A stretch of DNA of 64,000 nt from Cellulosimicrobium marinum (GTDB lineage: Bacteria; Actinomycetota; Actinomycetes; Actinomycetales; Cellulomonadaceae). Each line of letters starts with the position of its first letter. Position 1 is the first letter of the stretch. The notes beneath the pieces were generated by a model. That model had not been told where the DNA came from and did no database searches. It saw only the letters and a program-made list of their open reading frames with translations. The DNA lies in NCBI RefSeq assembly GCF_020551945.1, contig NZ_JAJBZH010000006.1:62001-126000 (forward strand). Reading direction: 5' to 3'. Of the stretch, positions 19,504 through 28,164 are shown piece after piece. Made by a program: the position numbers and the translations under genes.

Positions 19504-19827
19504 ATGCCCACGGACGCCGTCCCCACCCCCGTACGCACGGGGCCGGGGCCCGTCCGCACGTGCGTCGGGTGCAGGCAGCGCGACCTGAGGTCCGTCCTCC
19601 TCCGTCTGGTCGTCGACCTGACGGGCACCGACGGCCACGAGCCGAGGCTCGTGGTCGACGCCCGTCGGTCGCTCCCGGGTCGCGGCGCGTGGCTCCACGC
19701 GTCCACCGGGTGCCTCGAGGTGGCGGAACGCCGGCGGGCCGTCCCGCGGGCCCTGCGCATGCCGGGCACGCTCGACCTCACGGCGGTCCGCGCCGTGGTG
19801 GAGGCCGCCGCGGAAAGCGACGGATGA
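19504..19827 (+). CDS. ylxR: YlxR-family RNA-binding protein (DUF448)
   Basis: 107 residues, ATG 19504. The family pattern is present: VRTCVGCRQRD near the N-terminus and SLPGRGAWLHASTGCLEVAE in the middle, followed by a basic helix (RRRAVPRALRM). Members bind RNA and sit in nusA-infB operons; some have been linked to regulation of RNase P or transcription. A GTG at 19474 is in frame but too close to the candidate -10. The stop overlaps the start of a 26-codon ORF as ATGA. Confidence 0.88.
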   Translation: MPTDAVPTPVRTGPGPVRTCVGCRQRDLRSVLLRLVVDLTGTDGHEPRLVVDARRSLPGRGAWLHASTGCLEVAERRRAVPRALRMPGTLDLTAVRAVVEAAAESDG

Positions 19828-19904
19828 CCGGTGCGTCACGACGACCCGGTCCCGGCGCGCGCCGGAGGAGCACTGCACGACACGTCGACAAGGAAGCGGG
19901 TTAG
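19824..19904 (+). CDS. 26-codon ORF overlapping the ylxR stop
   Basis: ATG 19824 overlaps the ylxR TGA, and TAG ends it at 19904. The product is strongly basic (RRPGPGARRRSTARHVDKEA is its core). No homologue is known to me. Six bases after its stop begins the first of three micro-ORFs. It could be translated by coupling from ylxR, or it could be chance. The overlap layout is the only direct evidence. Confidence 0.35.
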   Translation: MTGASRRPGPGARRRSTARHVDKEAG

Positions 19905-19910
19905 AAGCCG

Positions 19911-19953
19911 ATGGGCACCCGATGAGTACCCAGCGATGAGCACCCAGCACTAA
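19911..19953 (+). promoter_or_regulatory. Chain of three overlapping micro-ORFs in the infB leader
   Basis: Three start-to-stop units follow each other: 19911-19925 encodes MGTR, 19922-19939 encodes MSTQR and 19936-19953 encodes MSTQH. Each start overlaps the previous stop as ATGA. The DNA is an imperfect 14-nt tandem repeat. infB begins 42 bases later with its own ribosome binding site. A translated leader that senses initiation efficiency would suit a gene for IF2, but that is inference. Confidence 0.6.
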
Positions 19954-19995
19954 CGACGGTCCTCCCTGTCCGGGGCGGGCCGAGACAGGAGAGTT

Positions 19996-22842
19996 GTGGC
20001 AAAGGTCCGCGTCTACGAGCTCGCGAAGGAGCTCGGGGTGGAGAGCAAGACCATCATGACCAAGCTGACGGAACTCGGTGAGTTCGTCCGCTCGGCATCC
20101 TCGACCATCGAGCCACCGGTGGTCCGCAAGCTGCGCGACGCGTTCCCCGCCGGGGGCGCCGCGCCGAGCCGTCCCGCGGCGGCCAAGCCCGCACCGTCGG
20201 GCGCGTCGTCGGCCCCCAAGCCGGCACCCGCGAAGCCGGCACCCGCGCCCGCGAAGCCGGCCCCCGCGCCGCAGGAGAGCGCGCCCGCGCCCGAGCAGCC
20301 CGCCCCCGCGGCGAAGGAGCCCGCTCCCGCGCCGCAGGAGCCCGCCGCCGAGCGCCCCGCTCCGGCCGCACCGCAGAAGCCGACCGCGTCGCCGAAGCCC
20401 GGCGGCGGGTCCAACACGCCCGCGCCGCGCCCCGGCGCACGCCCCGGCGCCCCGCGCCCCGGGAACAACCCGTTCGCGCCGAGCCAGGGCATGCCCCGGC
20501 AGGGTGGCGGGTCGCGTTCCGGCGGCCCCCGCCCGGGCGCCCCGCGCCCCGGGAACAACCCGTTCGCTCCCAGCCAGGGGATGCCGCGTCCCGGGTCGCG
20601 CCCCGAGCGCGCCGACGCCGGGTCCGCGCCCGGTGGCGGCGACCGTCCCGGCGGGCCCCGTCCCGGTGGCCCGCGCCCCGCGCCCCGTCCCGGTGGCCAG
20701 CGCCCCAACCCGGGCATGATGCCCGGGCGCACGTCCGTCGGTCGCCCCGGTGAGCGTCCCGCCCCCGGCGGTCGCCCCGGTGGCGGTGGCGGAGGTGGGC
20801 GCGGCGGCTTCGGCGGTCGCCCCGGCGGCGGTGGCGGCCCCGGCGGTGGTGGCGGCTTCGGCGGTCGCCCCGGCGGTGGCGGTCGTGGCGGTGCCGGTCG
20901 CGGCTCCACGCAGGGCGCGTTCGGTCGCGCCGGAGGACGTCCGGTCCGCGGGCGCAAGTCGAAGCGTGCGAAGCGCCAGGAGTTCGAGCAGATGCAGGCG
21001 CCGTCGCTCGGCGGCGTGCAGGTCCCTCGCGGGAACGGCAAGACCGTCGTGCGGCTGCGTCACGGCTCCTCGCTCAACGACTTCGCCGACAAGATCGACG
21101 CGAACCCCGCGAGCCTCGTCACCGTGCTGTTCCACCTCGGTGAGATGGCCACGGCGACGCAGTCGCTCGACGAGGACACGTTCGGCACCCTCGCGGCCGA
21201 GCTCGGCTACGTCATCGAGATGGTCTCGGCCGAGGAGGAGGACCGCGAGCTGCTCGGGTCCTTCGACATCGACCTCGACGCCGAGCTCGAGGCCGAGGGC
21301 GACGACGAGCTCATGGCCCGCCCGCCCGTCGTGACCGTCATGGGTCACGTCGACCACGGAAAGACCAAGCTCCTCGACGCCATCCGCTCCACGGACGTCG
21401 TCGCGGGCGAGGCCGGCGGCATCACGCAGCACATCGGTGCCTACCAGGTGCGCCACGAGCACGAGGGCAACGACCGCGCCATCACCTTCATCGACACCCC
21501 GGGTCACGAGGCGTTCACCGCCATGCGTGCCCGTGGTGCCCAGGTGACGGACATCGCGATCCTCGTCGTGGCCGCCGACGACGGCGTCATGCCGCAGACC
21601 ATCGAGGCGCTCAACCACGCCCAGGCCGCGAACGTGCCGATCGTCGTCGCCGTCAACAAGGTGGACAAGGAGGGGGCCAACCCCGCCAAGATCCGCCAGC
21701 AGCTCACCGAGTACAACCTCGTGGCCGAGGAGTACGGCGGCGACACCATGTTCGTCGACGTCTCCGCGAAGCAGAACATGGGCATCGACGACCTCCTCGA
21801 GGCCGTCCTGCTCACCGCCGACGCCTCGCTCGACCTGCGCGCCAACCCCGACAAGGACGCGCGCGGCGTCGCCATCGAGGCCAACCTGGACAAGGGCCGC
21901 GGCGCCGTCGCGACCGTCCTCGTCCAGTCCGGCACGCTGCGCGTCGGTGACGCCATCGTCGCGGGCACGGCCCACGGCCGCGTCCGCGCCATGTTCGACG
22001 AGCACGGCACCGCCGTGACCGAGGCAGGCCCGGCCCGCCCGGTCCTCGTGCTCGGGCTCGCGTCCGTGCCGAGCGCCGGCGACACGTTCCTCGTGGCGCC
22101 GGACGAGCGCACGGCACGCCAGATCGCCGAGAAGCGCGAGGCCGCCGAGCGTGCAGCCCTCCTGGCCAAGCGCCGCAAGCGCATCAGCCTCGAGGACTTC
22201 ACCCAGGCGCTCCAGCAGGGCAAGGTCGAGACCCTCAACCTCGTCCTCAAGGGCGACGTGTCCGGTGCCGTCGAGGCCCTCGAGGACGCGCTGCTCAAGA
22301 TCGACGTCGGCGAGGAGGTCCAGCTGCGCGTCATCCACCGCGGTGTCGGTGCCATCACGCAGAACGACGTCAACCTCGCCACCGTCGACAACGCGATCAT
22401 CATCGGCTTCAACGTGAAGTTCGGCGAGCGCGTCGAGGACCTGGCCGAGCGCGAGGGCGTCGACGTCCGCTTCTACTCGATCATCTACCAGGCGATCGAG
22501 GACGTGGAGGCCGCGCTCAAGGGCATGCTCAAGCCGGAGTACGAGGAGGCCCAGCTGGGCGCCGCGGAGATCCGCGAGATCTTCCGCTCCTCCAAGTTCG
22601 GCAACATCGCCGGGTCGATCGTCCGCTCCGGCGAGATCCGCCGCAACGCCAAGGCGCGCGTCCTGCGCGACGGCAAGATCGTCGGGGACAACCTCACGGT
22701 CGAGTCGCTCAAGCGGTTCAAGGACGACGCGACCGAGGTCCGCGAGGGCTACGAGTGCGGTATCGGCCTCGGGTCGTTCAACGACCTGCAGGTCGGCGAC
22801 ACGATCGAGACGTTCGAGATGCGGGAGAAGCCGCGTTCCTGA
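19996..22842 (+). CDS. infB: Translation initiation factor IF-2
   Basis: 948 residues from GTG 19996, with ACAGGAGAG upstream. IF2 places initiator tRNA on the 30S subunit and promotes subunit joining with GTP. An N-terminal IF2N domain (1-50; [19 protein letters not shown]) is followed by a Pro/Ala, then Gly/Arg-rich low-complexity linker (about 55-325). A second IF2N-like region precedes the G domain at about 443, with GHVDHGKT, the switch segment DTPGHEAF and NKVD intact. Domains II-IV follow to the end ([19 protein letters not shown]). The linker carries two copies of [20 protein letters not shown]. Confidence 0.97.
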   Translation: MAKVRVYELAKELGVESKTIMTKLTELGEFVRSASSTIEPPVVRKLRDAFPAGGAAPSRPAAAKPAPSGASSAPKPAPAKPAPAPAKPAPAPQESAPAPEQPAPAAKEPAPAPQEPAAERPAPAAPQKPTASPKPGGGSNTPAPRPGARPGAPRPGNNPFAPSQGMPRQGGGSRSGGPRPGAPRPGNNPFAPSQGMPRPGSRPERADAGSAPGGGDRPGGPRPGGPRPAPRPGGQRPNPGMMPGRTSVGRPGERPAPGGRPGGGGGGGRGGFGGRPGGGGGPGGGGGFGGRPGGGGRGGAGRGSTQGAFGRAGGRPVRGRKSKRAKRQEFEQMQAPSLGGVQVPRGNGKTVVRLRHGSSLNDFADKIDANPASLVTVLFHLGEMATATQSLDEDTFGTLAAELGYVIEMVSAEEEDRELLGSFDIDLDAELEAEGDDELMARPPVVTVMGHVDHGKTKLLDAIRSTDVVAGEAGGITQHIGAYQVRHEHEGNDRAITFIDTPGHEAFTAMRARGAQVTDIAILVVAADDGVMPQTIEALNHAQAANVPIVVAVNKVDKEGANPAKIRQQLTEYNLVAEEYGGDTMFVDVSAKQNMGIDDLLEAVLLTADASLDLRANPDKDARGVAIEANLDKGRGAVATVLVQSGTLRVGDAIVAGTAHGRVRAMFDEHGTAVTEAGPARPVLVLGLASVPSAGDTFLVAPDERTARQIAEKREAAERAALLAKRRKRISLEDFTQALQQGKVETLNLVLKGDVSGAVEALEDALLKIDVGEEVQLRVIHRGVGAITQNDVNLATVDNAIIIGFNVKFGERVEDLAEREGVDVRFYSIIYQAIEDVEAALKGMLKPEYEEAQLGAAEIREIFRSSKFGNIAGSIVRSGEIRRNAKARVLRDGKIVGDNLTVESLKRFKDDATEVREGYECGIGLGSFNDLQVGDTIETFEMREKPRS
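20446..20588 (+). repeat. Direct repeat in the IF2 linker
   Basis: A roughly 53-base unit at 20446-20498 recurs at 20536-20588 (period 90). Both encode the same Pro/Asn/Phe-containing 18-20 residue block. It is coding and in frame. Confidence 0.7.
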
Positions 22843-22852
22843 CGTGATCGGT

Positions 22853-22886
22853 GACCGGGGGTGGGCGAGTTCGCCCGCCCCCGGTC
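22853..22886 (+). terminator. Terminator hairpin after infB
   Basis: A 15-bp stem with one G-U wobble (22853-22867 with 22872-22886) and a 4-nt loop starts 10 bases after the infB stop. Confidence 0.7.
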
Positions 22887-22933
22887 GTCGTCTCCGCACC
22901 GGGTGGCACCGGGCATCCGGGCCGAGCCCGGTC

Positions 22934-23032
22934 CGGGTCGCAGCACGGCGGCGGCGGGTCTTCCCTCCGCCGCTCGTGCCTCGCGGCTCCCGCCAGACCC
23001 GCCACGACCCGCCGCCGCCGTGCTGCAACCCG
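22934..23032. repeat. Large inverted repeat between infB and rbfA
   Basis: 27-base arms (22934-22960 and 23006-23032) match with one mismatch around a 45-base loop. An alternative pairing uses GGCGGGTCT (22953-22961) with AGACCCGCC (22995-23003). The arms contain runs of CGG/CCG. Together with the terminator before it and a possible -10 (TACAGT, 23107-23112), it fills the 314-base gene-free gap. No conserved open frame was found. Confidence 0.6.
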
Positions 23033-23106
23033 AACCTCGTCGGTCTCGGCGGCATCTCGACGGCACGACGCTCGTCCTGGACGACCGGCCGCCCGTGCTG
23101 CGGGCG

Positions 23107-23112
23107 TACAGT
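23107..23112 (+). promoter_or_regulatory. Possible -10 for rbfA
   Basis: TACAGT lies 44 bases before the rbfA start, after the inverted repeat. No matching -35 is obvious. Confidence 0.3.
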
Positions 23113-23156
23113 CGTCAGGTTCTCCCGCCGGGCCCCCGGCACGAAAGGAAGAAGTC

Positions 23157-23615
23157 ATGGTCGATCACCCTCGGGCGAGGAAGCTCGCCGACCGGATCAA
23201 GGTCGTCGTCGCGCAGATGCTCGACAGCCGGATCAAGGACCCGCGGCTCGGGTTCGTCACCGTCACGGACGTGCGCGTGACGGGTGACCTGCAGAACGCG
23301 TCCGTGTTCTACACGGTGTACGGCACGGACGAGGAGCGGGCCGGGACCGCGGCGGCGCTCGAGAGCGCCAAGGGGCTCATCCGCTCCGAGGTCGGCAAGC
23401 AGACGGGGATCCGGCTCACGCCGAGCATCGAGTTCCACCTCGACGCCGTCCCCGAGACCGCCGCGCACCTCGACGCCGCGCTCGTCGAGGCGCGCCGCCG
23501 CGACGCGGAGCTCGCCGCGCTGCGCGAGGGCAAGTCCTTCGCGGGCGAGGCGGACCCGTACCGGGCCGCGCACGACGACGACGCGGACGGCGCGACCGCC
23601 GACGAGCGGGACTGA
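23157..23615 (+). CDS. rbfA: Ribosome-binding factor A
   Basis: 152 residues, ATG 23157, with AAAGGAAG upstream. RbfA binds immature 30S subunits near the 5' helix of 16S rRNA and aids maturation. The KH-like fold is recognised from [40 protein letters not shown] and [15 protein letters not shown]. The last 40 residues are an acidic tail. The frame extends further upstream but through the non-coding palindrome, so the ATG with the strong binding site is preferred. truB follows after four bases. Confidence 0.95.
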   Translation: MVDHPRARKLADRIKVVVAQMLDSRIKDPRLGFVTVTDVRVTGDLQNASVFYTVYGTDEERAGTAAALESAKGLIRSEVGKQTGIRLTPSIEFHLDAVPETAAHLDAALVEARRRDAELAALREGKSFAGEADPYRAAHDDDADGATADERD

Positions 23616-23619
23616 CCGC

Positions 23620-24606
23620 GTGACGGGGGAGCGCCCGCCGGCACGGCGTCCGCGCCCGGACCGGCGGCCCACGGCGCCCGACGGTCTCGTCGTGGTCGAC
23701 AAGCCCTCCGGGTGGACGAGCCACGACGTCGTCGGGCGCACCCGGCACCTCGCCGGGACCCGCAAGGTCGGGCACGCCGGGACGCTCGACCCGATGGCCA
23801 CCGGCGTGCTCGTGCTCGGCGTCGGGCGTGCGACGAAGCTCCTCACGTACGTCGTCGGCGCCGACAAGGACTACGACGCGACGATCCGCCTCGGCGCCGC
23901 CACCACGACCGACGACGCGGAGGGCGAGACCCTCGCGCGTGCCGACGCGTCCGCCGTCGGGCACGGGGACCTGGCGCGCGAGGTCGCCGCGCTCACGGGC
24001 GAGATCCTCCAGGTGCCGTCGACCGTCAGCGCCATCAAGGTCGACGGCCGCCGCGCCTACGCGCGCGCCCGGGCCGGCGAGGACGTCGAGCTCGCCGCAC
24101 GCCCCGTCGTCGTCCCCCGCTTCGCCGTCCTCGGCACGCGCCCCGTCGCGCCGGGGACGGACGGGCTGCCCGACGACGCGCCCCCCGCGCTCGACGTCGA
24201 CGTCGCCGTCACCGTGTCCTCCGGGACGTACGTGCGTGCGCTCGCCCGCGACCTCGGCGCGGCGCTCGGCGTCGGGGGCCACCTCACCGCCCTGCGGCGC
24301 ACCCGGGTGGGCGGCTACGGGCTCGCGAGCGCGGCGACCCTGGAGGAGCTCGCCGCCCAGGCGGACCGCGACGGCGTGCTCGCCACGCTGCCGCTCGCCG
24401 ACGCGGCGCGCGCGACCTTCCCGGTGCGCGAGCTCGACGCGACCGAGGCCACCGCGCTGTCCTACGGCCAGTGGGTCCCCGCGACCGGGGCACCCGGGAC
24501 GACCGCGGCGATCTCCCCGGCCGGCGAGCTCGTCGCGCTCGTCGAGGACACGCGCCGCGGCGGCGTCGACCTCGCGCGGCCCGTGCTCGTCCTCGCCCCC
24601 GCCTGA
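23620..24606 (+). CDS. truB: tRNA pseudouridine-55 synthase
   Basis: 328 residues from GTG 23620. The enzyme makes pseudouridine 55 in the T loop of tRNAs. The catalytic Asp is in VGHAGTLDPMATGVLVLGVG. Other family segments are DGLVVVDKPSGWTSHDVV, GEILQVPSTVSAIKVDGRRA and VSSGTYVRALARDLG. An extra loop (about residues 170-190) lies before VDVAVTVSSG. It is part of the rbfA-truB-ribF series; ribF starts 90 bases later. Confidence 0.95.
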   Translation: MTGERPPARRPRPDRRPTAPDGLVVVDKPSGWTSHDVVGRTRHLAGTRKVGHAGTLDPMATGVLVLGVGRATKLLTYVVGADKDYDATIRLGAATTTDDAEGETLARADASAVGHGDLAREVAALTGEILQVPSTVSAIKVDGRRAYARARAGEDVELAARPVVVPRFAVLGTRPVAPGTDGLPDDAPPALDVDVAVTVSSGTYVRALARDLGAALGVGGHLTALRRTRVGGYGLASAATLEELAAQADRDGVLATLPLADAARATFPVRELDATEATALSYGQWVPATGAPGTTAAISPAGELVALVEDTRRGGVDLARPVLVLAPA

Positions 24607-24696
24607 CCGCCGGTTCGGCACCGGGCGGCGCGCGTGGCAGGCTTGTGCAGCGCGGAACCGCCGCGACACCCGTCGACCATCCTGAGGAGTTCTCGC

Positions 24697-25707
24697 GTGC
24701 ACCTGTGGACGGACCTGAGCCAGGTTCCCCCGGGGTTCGGCCCGTCGGTCGTGACGATCGGCAACTTCGACGGGGTCCACCGCGGCCACGCCCAGGTCCT
24801 CGGCCGGATCGTCGACCTCGCGCGCGAGCGGGACGCCCGCGCCGTCGCCGTGACGTTCCACCCGCACCCGTCGGCCGTGCACCGGCCCGCTGCCGCGCCC
24901 GAGCTCATCACCGGCATCGCCGACCGGACCACGCTGCTCGCGGCCACCGGGCTCGACGCCGTGCTGCTCGTCGAGTACACGCTCGAGTTCGCCCGCCAGA
25001 CGCCCGAGGAGTTCGTCCGCGGCTACCTCGTCGAGGGGCTGCGGGCGGGCGCCGTCGTCGTCGGGCACGACGTGCGGTTCGGCCGGGACAACGCCGGCAC
25101 CATGGCGACGATGGTCGAGCTCGGCGCGCGGTACGGGTTCGACGTCGTCGCGATCGACGACGTCGGCCAGCACCAGGGCGTGCCCGTCACGGAGGGCGAC
25201 GTCGCGGGCGACCACCAGGCCCGCTGGTCCTCGACGGGGGTGCGCGCCCTCCTCGGCAGCGGGGACGTGCGCGAGGCCGCCCGCATCCTCGGCCGCTACC
25301 ACCACGTGCGCGGCACGGTCGTCCACGGCGACGCCCGGGGACGCGACCTCGGCTTCCCCACGGCGAACCTCGGGGACATCACCGGCATGGTCCCCGCCGA
25401 CGGCGTGTACGCGGGCTGGCTCTCCCGGCCCCAGCTCGCGTCCGCCGCACCGGGGCACGCCGACGTCCGTCTGCCCGCCGCGATCTCCATCGGCACCAAC
25501 CCGACCTTCGACGGGCACGAGCGGCGCGTCGAGGCCTACGTGCTCGACCGCACCGACCTCGACCTGTACGACGAGGACGTCGTGCTGGAGCTCGTCGAGC
25601 GCCTGCGCCCGACGCTGCGGTTCGACGGGATCGAGCCGCTCGTCGCGCAGATGCACGACGACGTGGCGCGCGCCCGGTCTGTCCTCGCGCCCGGCGCGAC
25701 GGGCTGA
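24697..25707 (+). CDS. ribF: Bifunctional riboflavin kinase/FAD synthetase
   Basis: 336 residues from GTG 24697, with GAGGAG 7 nt upstream. The protein makes FMN from riboflavin and then FAD. The N-terminal adenylyltransferase half has VVTIGNFDGVHRGHAQVLGR and VTFHPHPSAVHRP. The C-terminal kinase half has GRDLGFPTANLGD and AAISIGTNPTFDG. The frame opens earlier at 24634 but the added residues do not resemble the family. Three bases after its stop an ABC ATPase starts, where rpsO is normally expected. Confidence 0.95.
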   Translation: MHLWTDLSQVPPGFGPSVVTIGNFDGVHRGHAQVLGRIVDLARERDARAVAVTFHPHPSAVHRPAAAPELITGIADRTTLLAATGLDAVLLVEYTLEFARQTPEEFVRGYLVEGLRAGAVVVGHDVRFGRDNAGTMATMVELGARYGFDVVAIDDVGQHQGVPVTEGDVAGDHQARWSSTGVRALLGSGDVREAARILGRYHHVRGTVVHGDARGRDLGFPTANLGDITGMVPADGVYAGWLSRPQLASAAPGHADVRLPAAISIGTNPTFDGHERRVEAYVLDRTDLDLYDEDVVLELVERLRPTLRFDGIEPLVAQMHDDVARARSVLAPGATG

Positions 25708-25710
25708 CGG

Positions 25711-26388
25711 GTGGCGGTCGTCGCCCGCGGGCTGCAGGTCGGCTACGGCGAGGCGCCCGTGTGCGCGCCCGTGGACCTCGACGCGGGGGCGGGGGAGGTG
25801 CTCGCGGTCGTCGGGCCCAACGGGAGCGGGAAGTCGACCGTCCTGCGGACCCTCCTCGGCCGCCTCGCCCCGCTCGGGGGGACGGTCGAGGTCCTCGGCC
25901 GGCCGGTGGACGAGCGCGAGCGGGCGTTCCGGGCGCGGGTCGCGGGCGTCGGCGACGACGACGCGTACTTCCCCGGGCTCAGCGTGCGCGAGCACCTCGT
26001 CCTCCTCGCGCGCGGCCACGGCGTGAACGCGGCCGGCGAGGTCGTCGACGCGACGATCGAGCTCCTCGGCCTGCAGGGCCGTCAGGACGCGTCCCCGACG
26101 GAGCTGTCGTCCGGTCAGCGCCGCCGGCTCCTCCTCGCGACCGCGTTCGTCCGGCCGCGCGACGTGCTCGTGCTCGACGAGCCCGAGCAGCGCCTCGACC
26201 CCGGCACGCGGCGCATGGTCGCGGACCTCCTCGCCGCCGAGGCGGGGCGCGGCGTCGCGGTCGTCGTCGCGACGCACGACCCCGAGCTCGCCGAGCGGTC
26301 CGGCGCTCGCGGGCTTGTCGTCGGCGACGACGCGTGCACCCCCGTCGCGCGCGAGGACCTGCCGCGCGTGCTCGCGGACGTGCGGTGA
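25711..26388 (+). CDS. ABC transporter ATP-binding protein
   Basis: 225 residues from GTG 25711, three bases after ribF. Walker A is VVGPNGSGKSTVLRTL near residue 35, the signature motif is ELSSGQRRRLLLA near 133, Walker B is VLVLDEPEQRLDP near 152, and the H-loop is VVVATHDPEL. It is a single short ATPase of the export or subtype-3 kind. Its stop overlaps the start of a membrane protein, which is its probable partner. The substrate is unknown. Confidence 0.88.
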   Translation: MAVVARGLQVGYGEAPVCAPVDLDAGAGEVLAVVGPNGSGKSTVLRTLLGRLAPLGGTVEVLGRPVDERERAFRARVAGVGDDDAYFPGLSVREHLVLLARGHGVNAAGEVVDATIELLGLQGRQDASPTELSSGQRRRLLLATAFVRPRDVLVLDEPEQRLDPGTRRMVADLLAAEAGRGVAVVVATHDPELAERSGARGLVVGDDACTPVAREDLPRVLADVR

Positions 26389-27956
26389 CGCACGCCGCGG
26401 TGCCGCCGGTGCGCACCGACCCGGACGAGCAGCTCACCGGCCGCGAGCTGCGGTGGCTCACCGCGCGCGCGACGGCCGCCCGCGCCGGTCGCGGGGTCGT
26501 CCAGGTGGTGACCGACGTCGCGAACGTCGTCGTGTCCGTCGTGCTCGCGGGAATCCTGGTGGTCGGCGTCGCGCGGGCGGTGGGCGAGGGGGTGGCTCTC
26601 GACGCCGCGTGGACCGCCGGCGGGGCGGCGGCGTGGACCGGCGGCGGGGAGGCGGTGCCGCCGGTCCTCCTGCACCTCCTGCTCGGCGTCGTCGTGCTCG
26701 CGCTCGCCGCGTCGGCGGCGGCCCGCACCGGGCCGGCGGGGATCGGGTCGGCGGGGGTGTCCTGGTGGGCACCGACCCCGGCCGACCGTCGCGGGCTCCT
26801 CGTGCCCTCCGTGCGCACGGGCGTGCTGTGGGGCGCGCTCGCCGGGGGAGCGGGTCTGGCCCTGGCAGGCCTGCTCGCGGGTGCCGGTACCGGGCCCGCT
26901 CTCCTGTCCGGTCTGCTCGGCGTCCCCGCCGGCGTCGCGGTCGTCGCCGGCGCAGGGTGTCTCCAGCCCCGCCCCGGCGGCCGTCGCGGGGTCGGGCTCG
27001 CGGGCGACCTCGTCGTCGCCCTCGTCCCGGTCGGGGGCGCTCTCGCCCTCGCGGCAGGTTCTGCGCCCGTCCCGCCGGACCCGGCCGTCGCGCTCGGGGC
27101 CACCGGGGCGCTCGCCGTGGTCGCGTGCGTGCTCGTGGCGCGCTGGGTCGCGCACGTCGACCACCTCGACCTCGCGGCGCTCGCCGCGCGCAGCGGCTCG
27201 ATGGACCGGCTCGGGGCCGCGCTGCTGTCCGTCGACCCGCGGGACCTGGGCCGGGCGCTCGACGCGCAGACGACTCCTCGTCGACCGCGCCGCAGGCTCC
27301 GCTTCCGGGGCGTGCGCGGGCCGCGCACCGCGCTCGTCGCCGCCGACCTCGCGCTCCTCGGCCGCTCGCCGTGGACGTGGTCGCAGCTCGCCGGGCTCGT
27401 CGCGCTCCTCGTGCTCGCCCACCAGGTCCCCGTCCTGGCGGCTGGCCCGGGGCTCGCGGTCGTCGTGCTCGCCGCGGGCGTCCGGGCGGCGCGCCTCGGC
27501 GCGGCGGGCACCGGCGTCGCCGAGATGGTCCCGGCGCTCGACGCCGCCCTGCCGCTCTCCGCGCGCGCGACCCGTGCCACGCGCACCGTCGTCCCGGCCC
27601 TCGTGGCCGCCGCGGTCGTGGCCCTCGGGCTGGTCCCGCTCGCGCTCGCGACGGGGTCGGCGGCCTGGCCCGCGCTCGGCGTGCTCCTCGGCGTCGGCTG
27701 CGGCGCGGCGGCGGTGCGCGGGCAGCTGCGTCCACCGCCCGACTGGTCGGGGCCGCTCCTCGCGACGCCGATGGGTGCGGTGCCCGTCAACGCGGCCCGG
27801 GCGGCACGCCAGGGCCCGGACCTCGCGCTGCTCTCCGTGCTCCCGTTCGCGGTCGCCGCGGTCGTCGGCGTCGCCGGGCCGGGCGCCGTCGTCGCCCAGG
27901 GCGTCGTCGCCGCGATCGCGTGCGCGGTCGCGGCACACCCAGCGTCCCGCACCTGA
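26385..27956 (+). CDS. Multi-pass membrane protein, DUF6297-like, probable ABC partner
   Basis: 523 residues from GTG 26385, overlapping the ATPase stop as GTGA. About twelve hydrophobic segments are seen in two blocks (residues 40-260 and 330-520), separated by a polar part with LGRALDAQTTPRRPRRRLRF. No periplasmic solute-binding or known permease motif is recognised. The arrangement with the preceding ATPase suggests a two-gene ABC system. I place it with the DUF6297 group from its size, order and Ala/Val/Leu-rich pattern; this is tentative. Confidence 0.65.
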   Translation: MTHAAVPPVRTDPDEQLTGRELRWLTARATAARAGRGVVQVVTDVANVVVSVVLAGILVVGVARAVGEGVALDAAWTAGGAAAWTGGGEAVPPVLLHLLLGVVVLALAASAAARTGPAGIGSAGVSWWAPTPADRRGLLVPSVRTGVLWGALAGGAGLALAGLLAGAGTGPALLSGLLGVPAGVAVVAGAGCLQPRPGGRRGVGLAGDLVVALVPVGGALALAAGSAPVPPDPAVALGATGALAVVACVLVARWVAHVDHLDLAALAARSGSMDRLGAALLSVDPRDLGRALDAQTTPRRPRRRLRFRGVRGPRTALVAADLALLGRSPWTWSQLAGLVALLVLAHQVPVLAAGPGLAVVVLAAGVRAARLGAAGTGVAEMVPALDAALPLSARATRATRTVVPALVAAAVVALGLVPLALATGSAAWPALGVLLGVGCGAAAVRGQLRPPPDWSGPLLATPMGAVPVNAARAARQGPDLALLSVLPFAVAAVVGVAGPGAVVAQGVVAAIACAVAAHPASRT

Positions 27957-28003
27957 CGTCCCCCGGTCACGAACGCCCGTCCGGCACCTCCCTCCAGGAG
28001 CGA

Positions 28004-28026
28004 GGCACGCCACTCGTCGGCGTGCC
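28004..28026 (+). terminator. Hairpin after the ABC/DUF6297 pair
   Basis: GGCACGCC (28004-28011) pairs with GGCGTGCC (28019-28026) around 7 nt. It probably ends the ribF-ABC transcript. Confidence 0.5.
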
Positions 28027-28080
28027 GTCCCGGTCCTGCCCCGCGTCCCGAGGACGCCCGCGCGGACTTCGGCGTCCCGG

Positions 28081-28102
28081 CCGCAGGGCACAGGCCCTGC
28101 GG
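28081..28102 (+). promoter_or_regulatory. Leader hairpin before the peroxidase gene
   Basis: A perfect 9-bp stem (28081-28089 with 28094-28102, 4-nt loop) lies 62 bases before the start. It may be a second terminator element or a leader structure. Confidence 0.4.
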
Positions 28103-28164
28103 ACCGCGGCGCGGCCCCCCGAGGGCACCGAGAGGAACACCCGCCTCACAGGAAGGGTCGAGCC

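Noticed and set aside
19560-19904. 114-codon frame overlapping ylxR in another phase
   Set aside because: Most of it is a shadow of ylxR. Only the part after 19824, with its own ATG and ATGA overlap, is kept as a low-confidence ORF.
20150-20960. CRISPR-like or tandem-repeat array in infB
   Set aside because: The repeats are in frame, differ in length, and encode the Pro/Ala/Gly linker of IF2. There are no spacers of constant size.
22844-23287. Open frames through the infB-rbfA palindrome as a small gene
   Set aside because: Predicted proteins are Arg/Pro-rich in all frames, lack a binding site, and mirror the inverted repeat.
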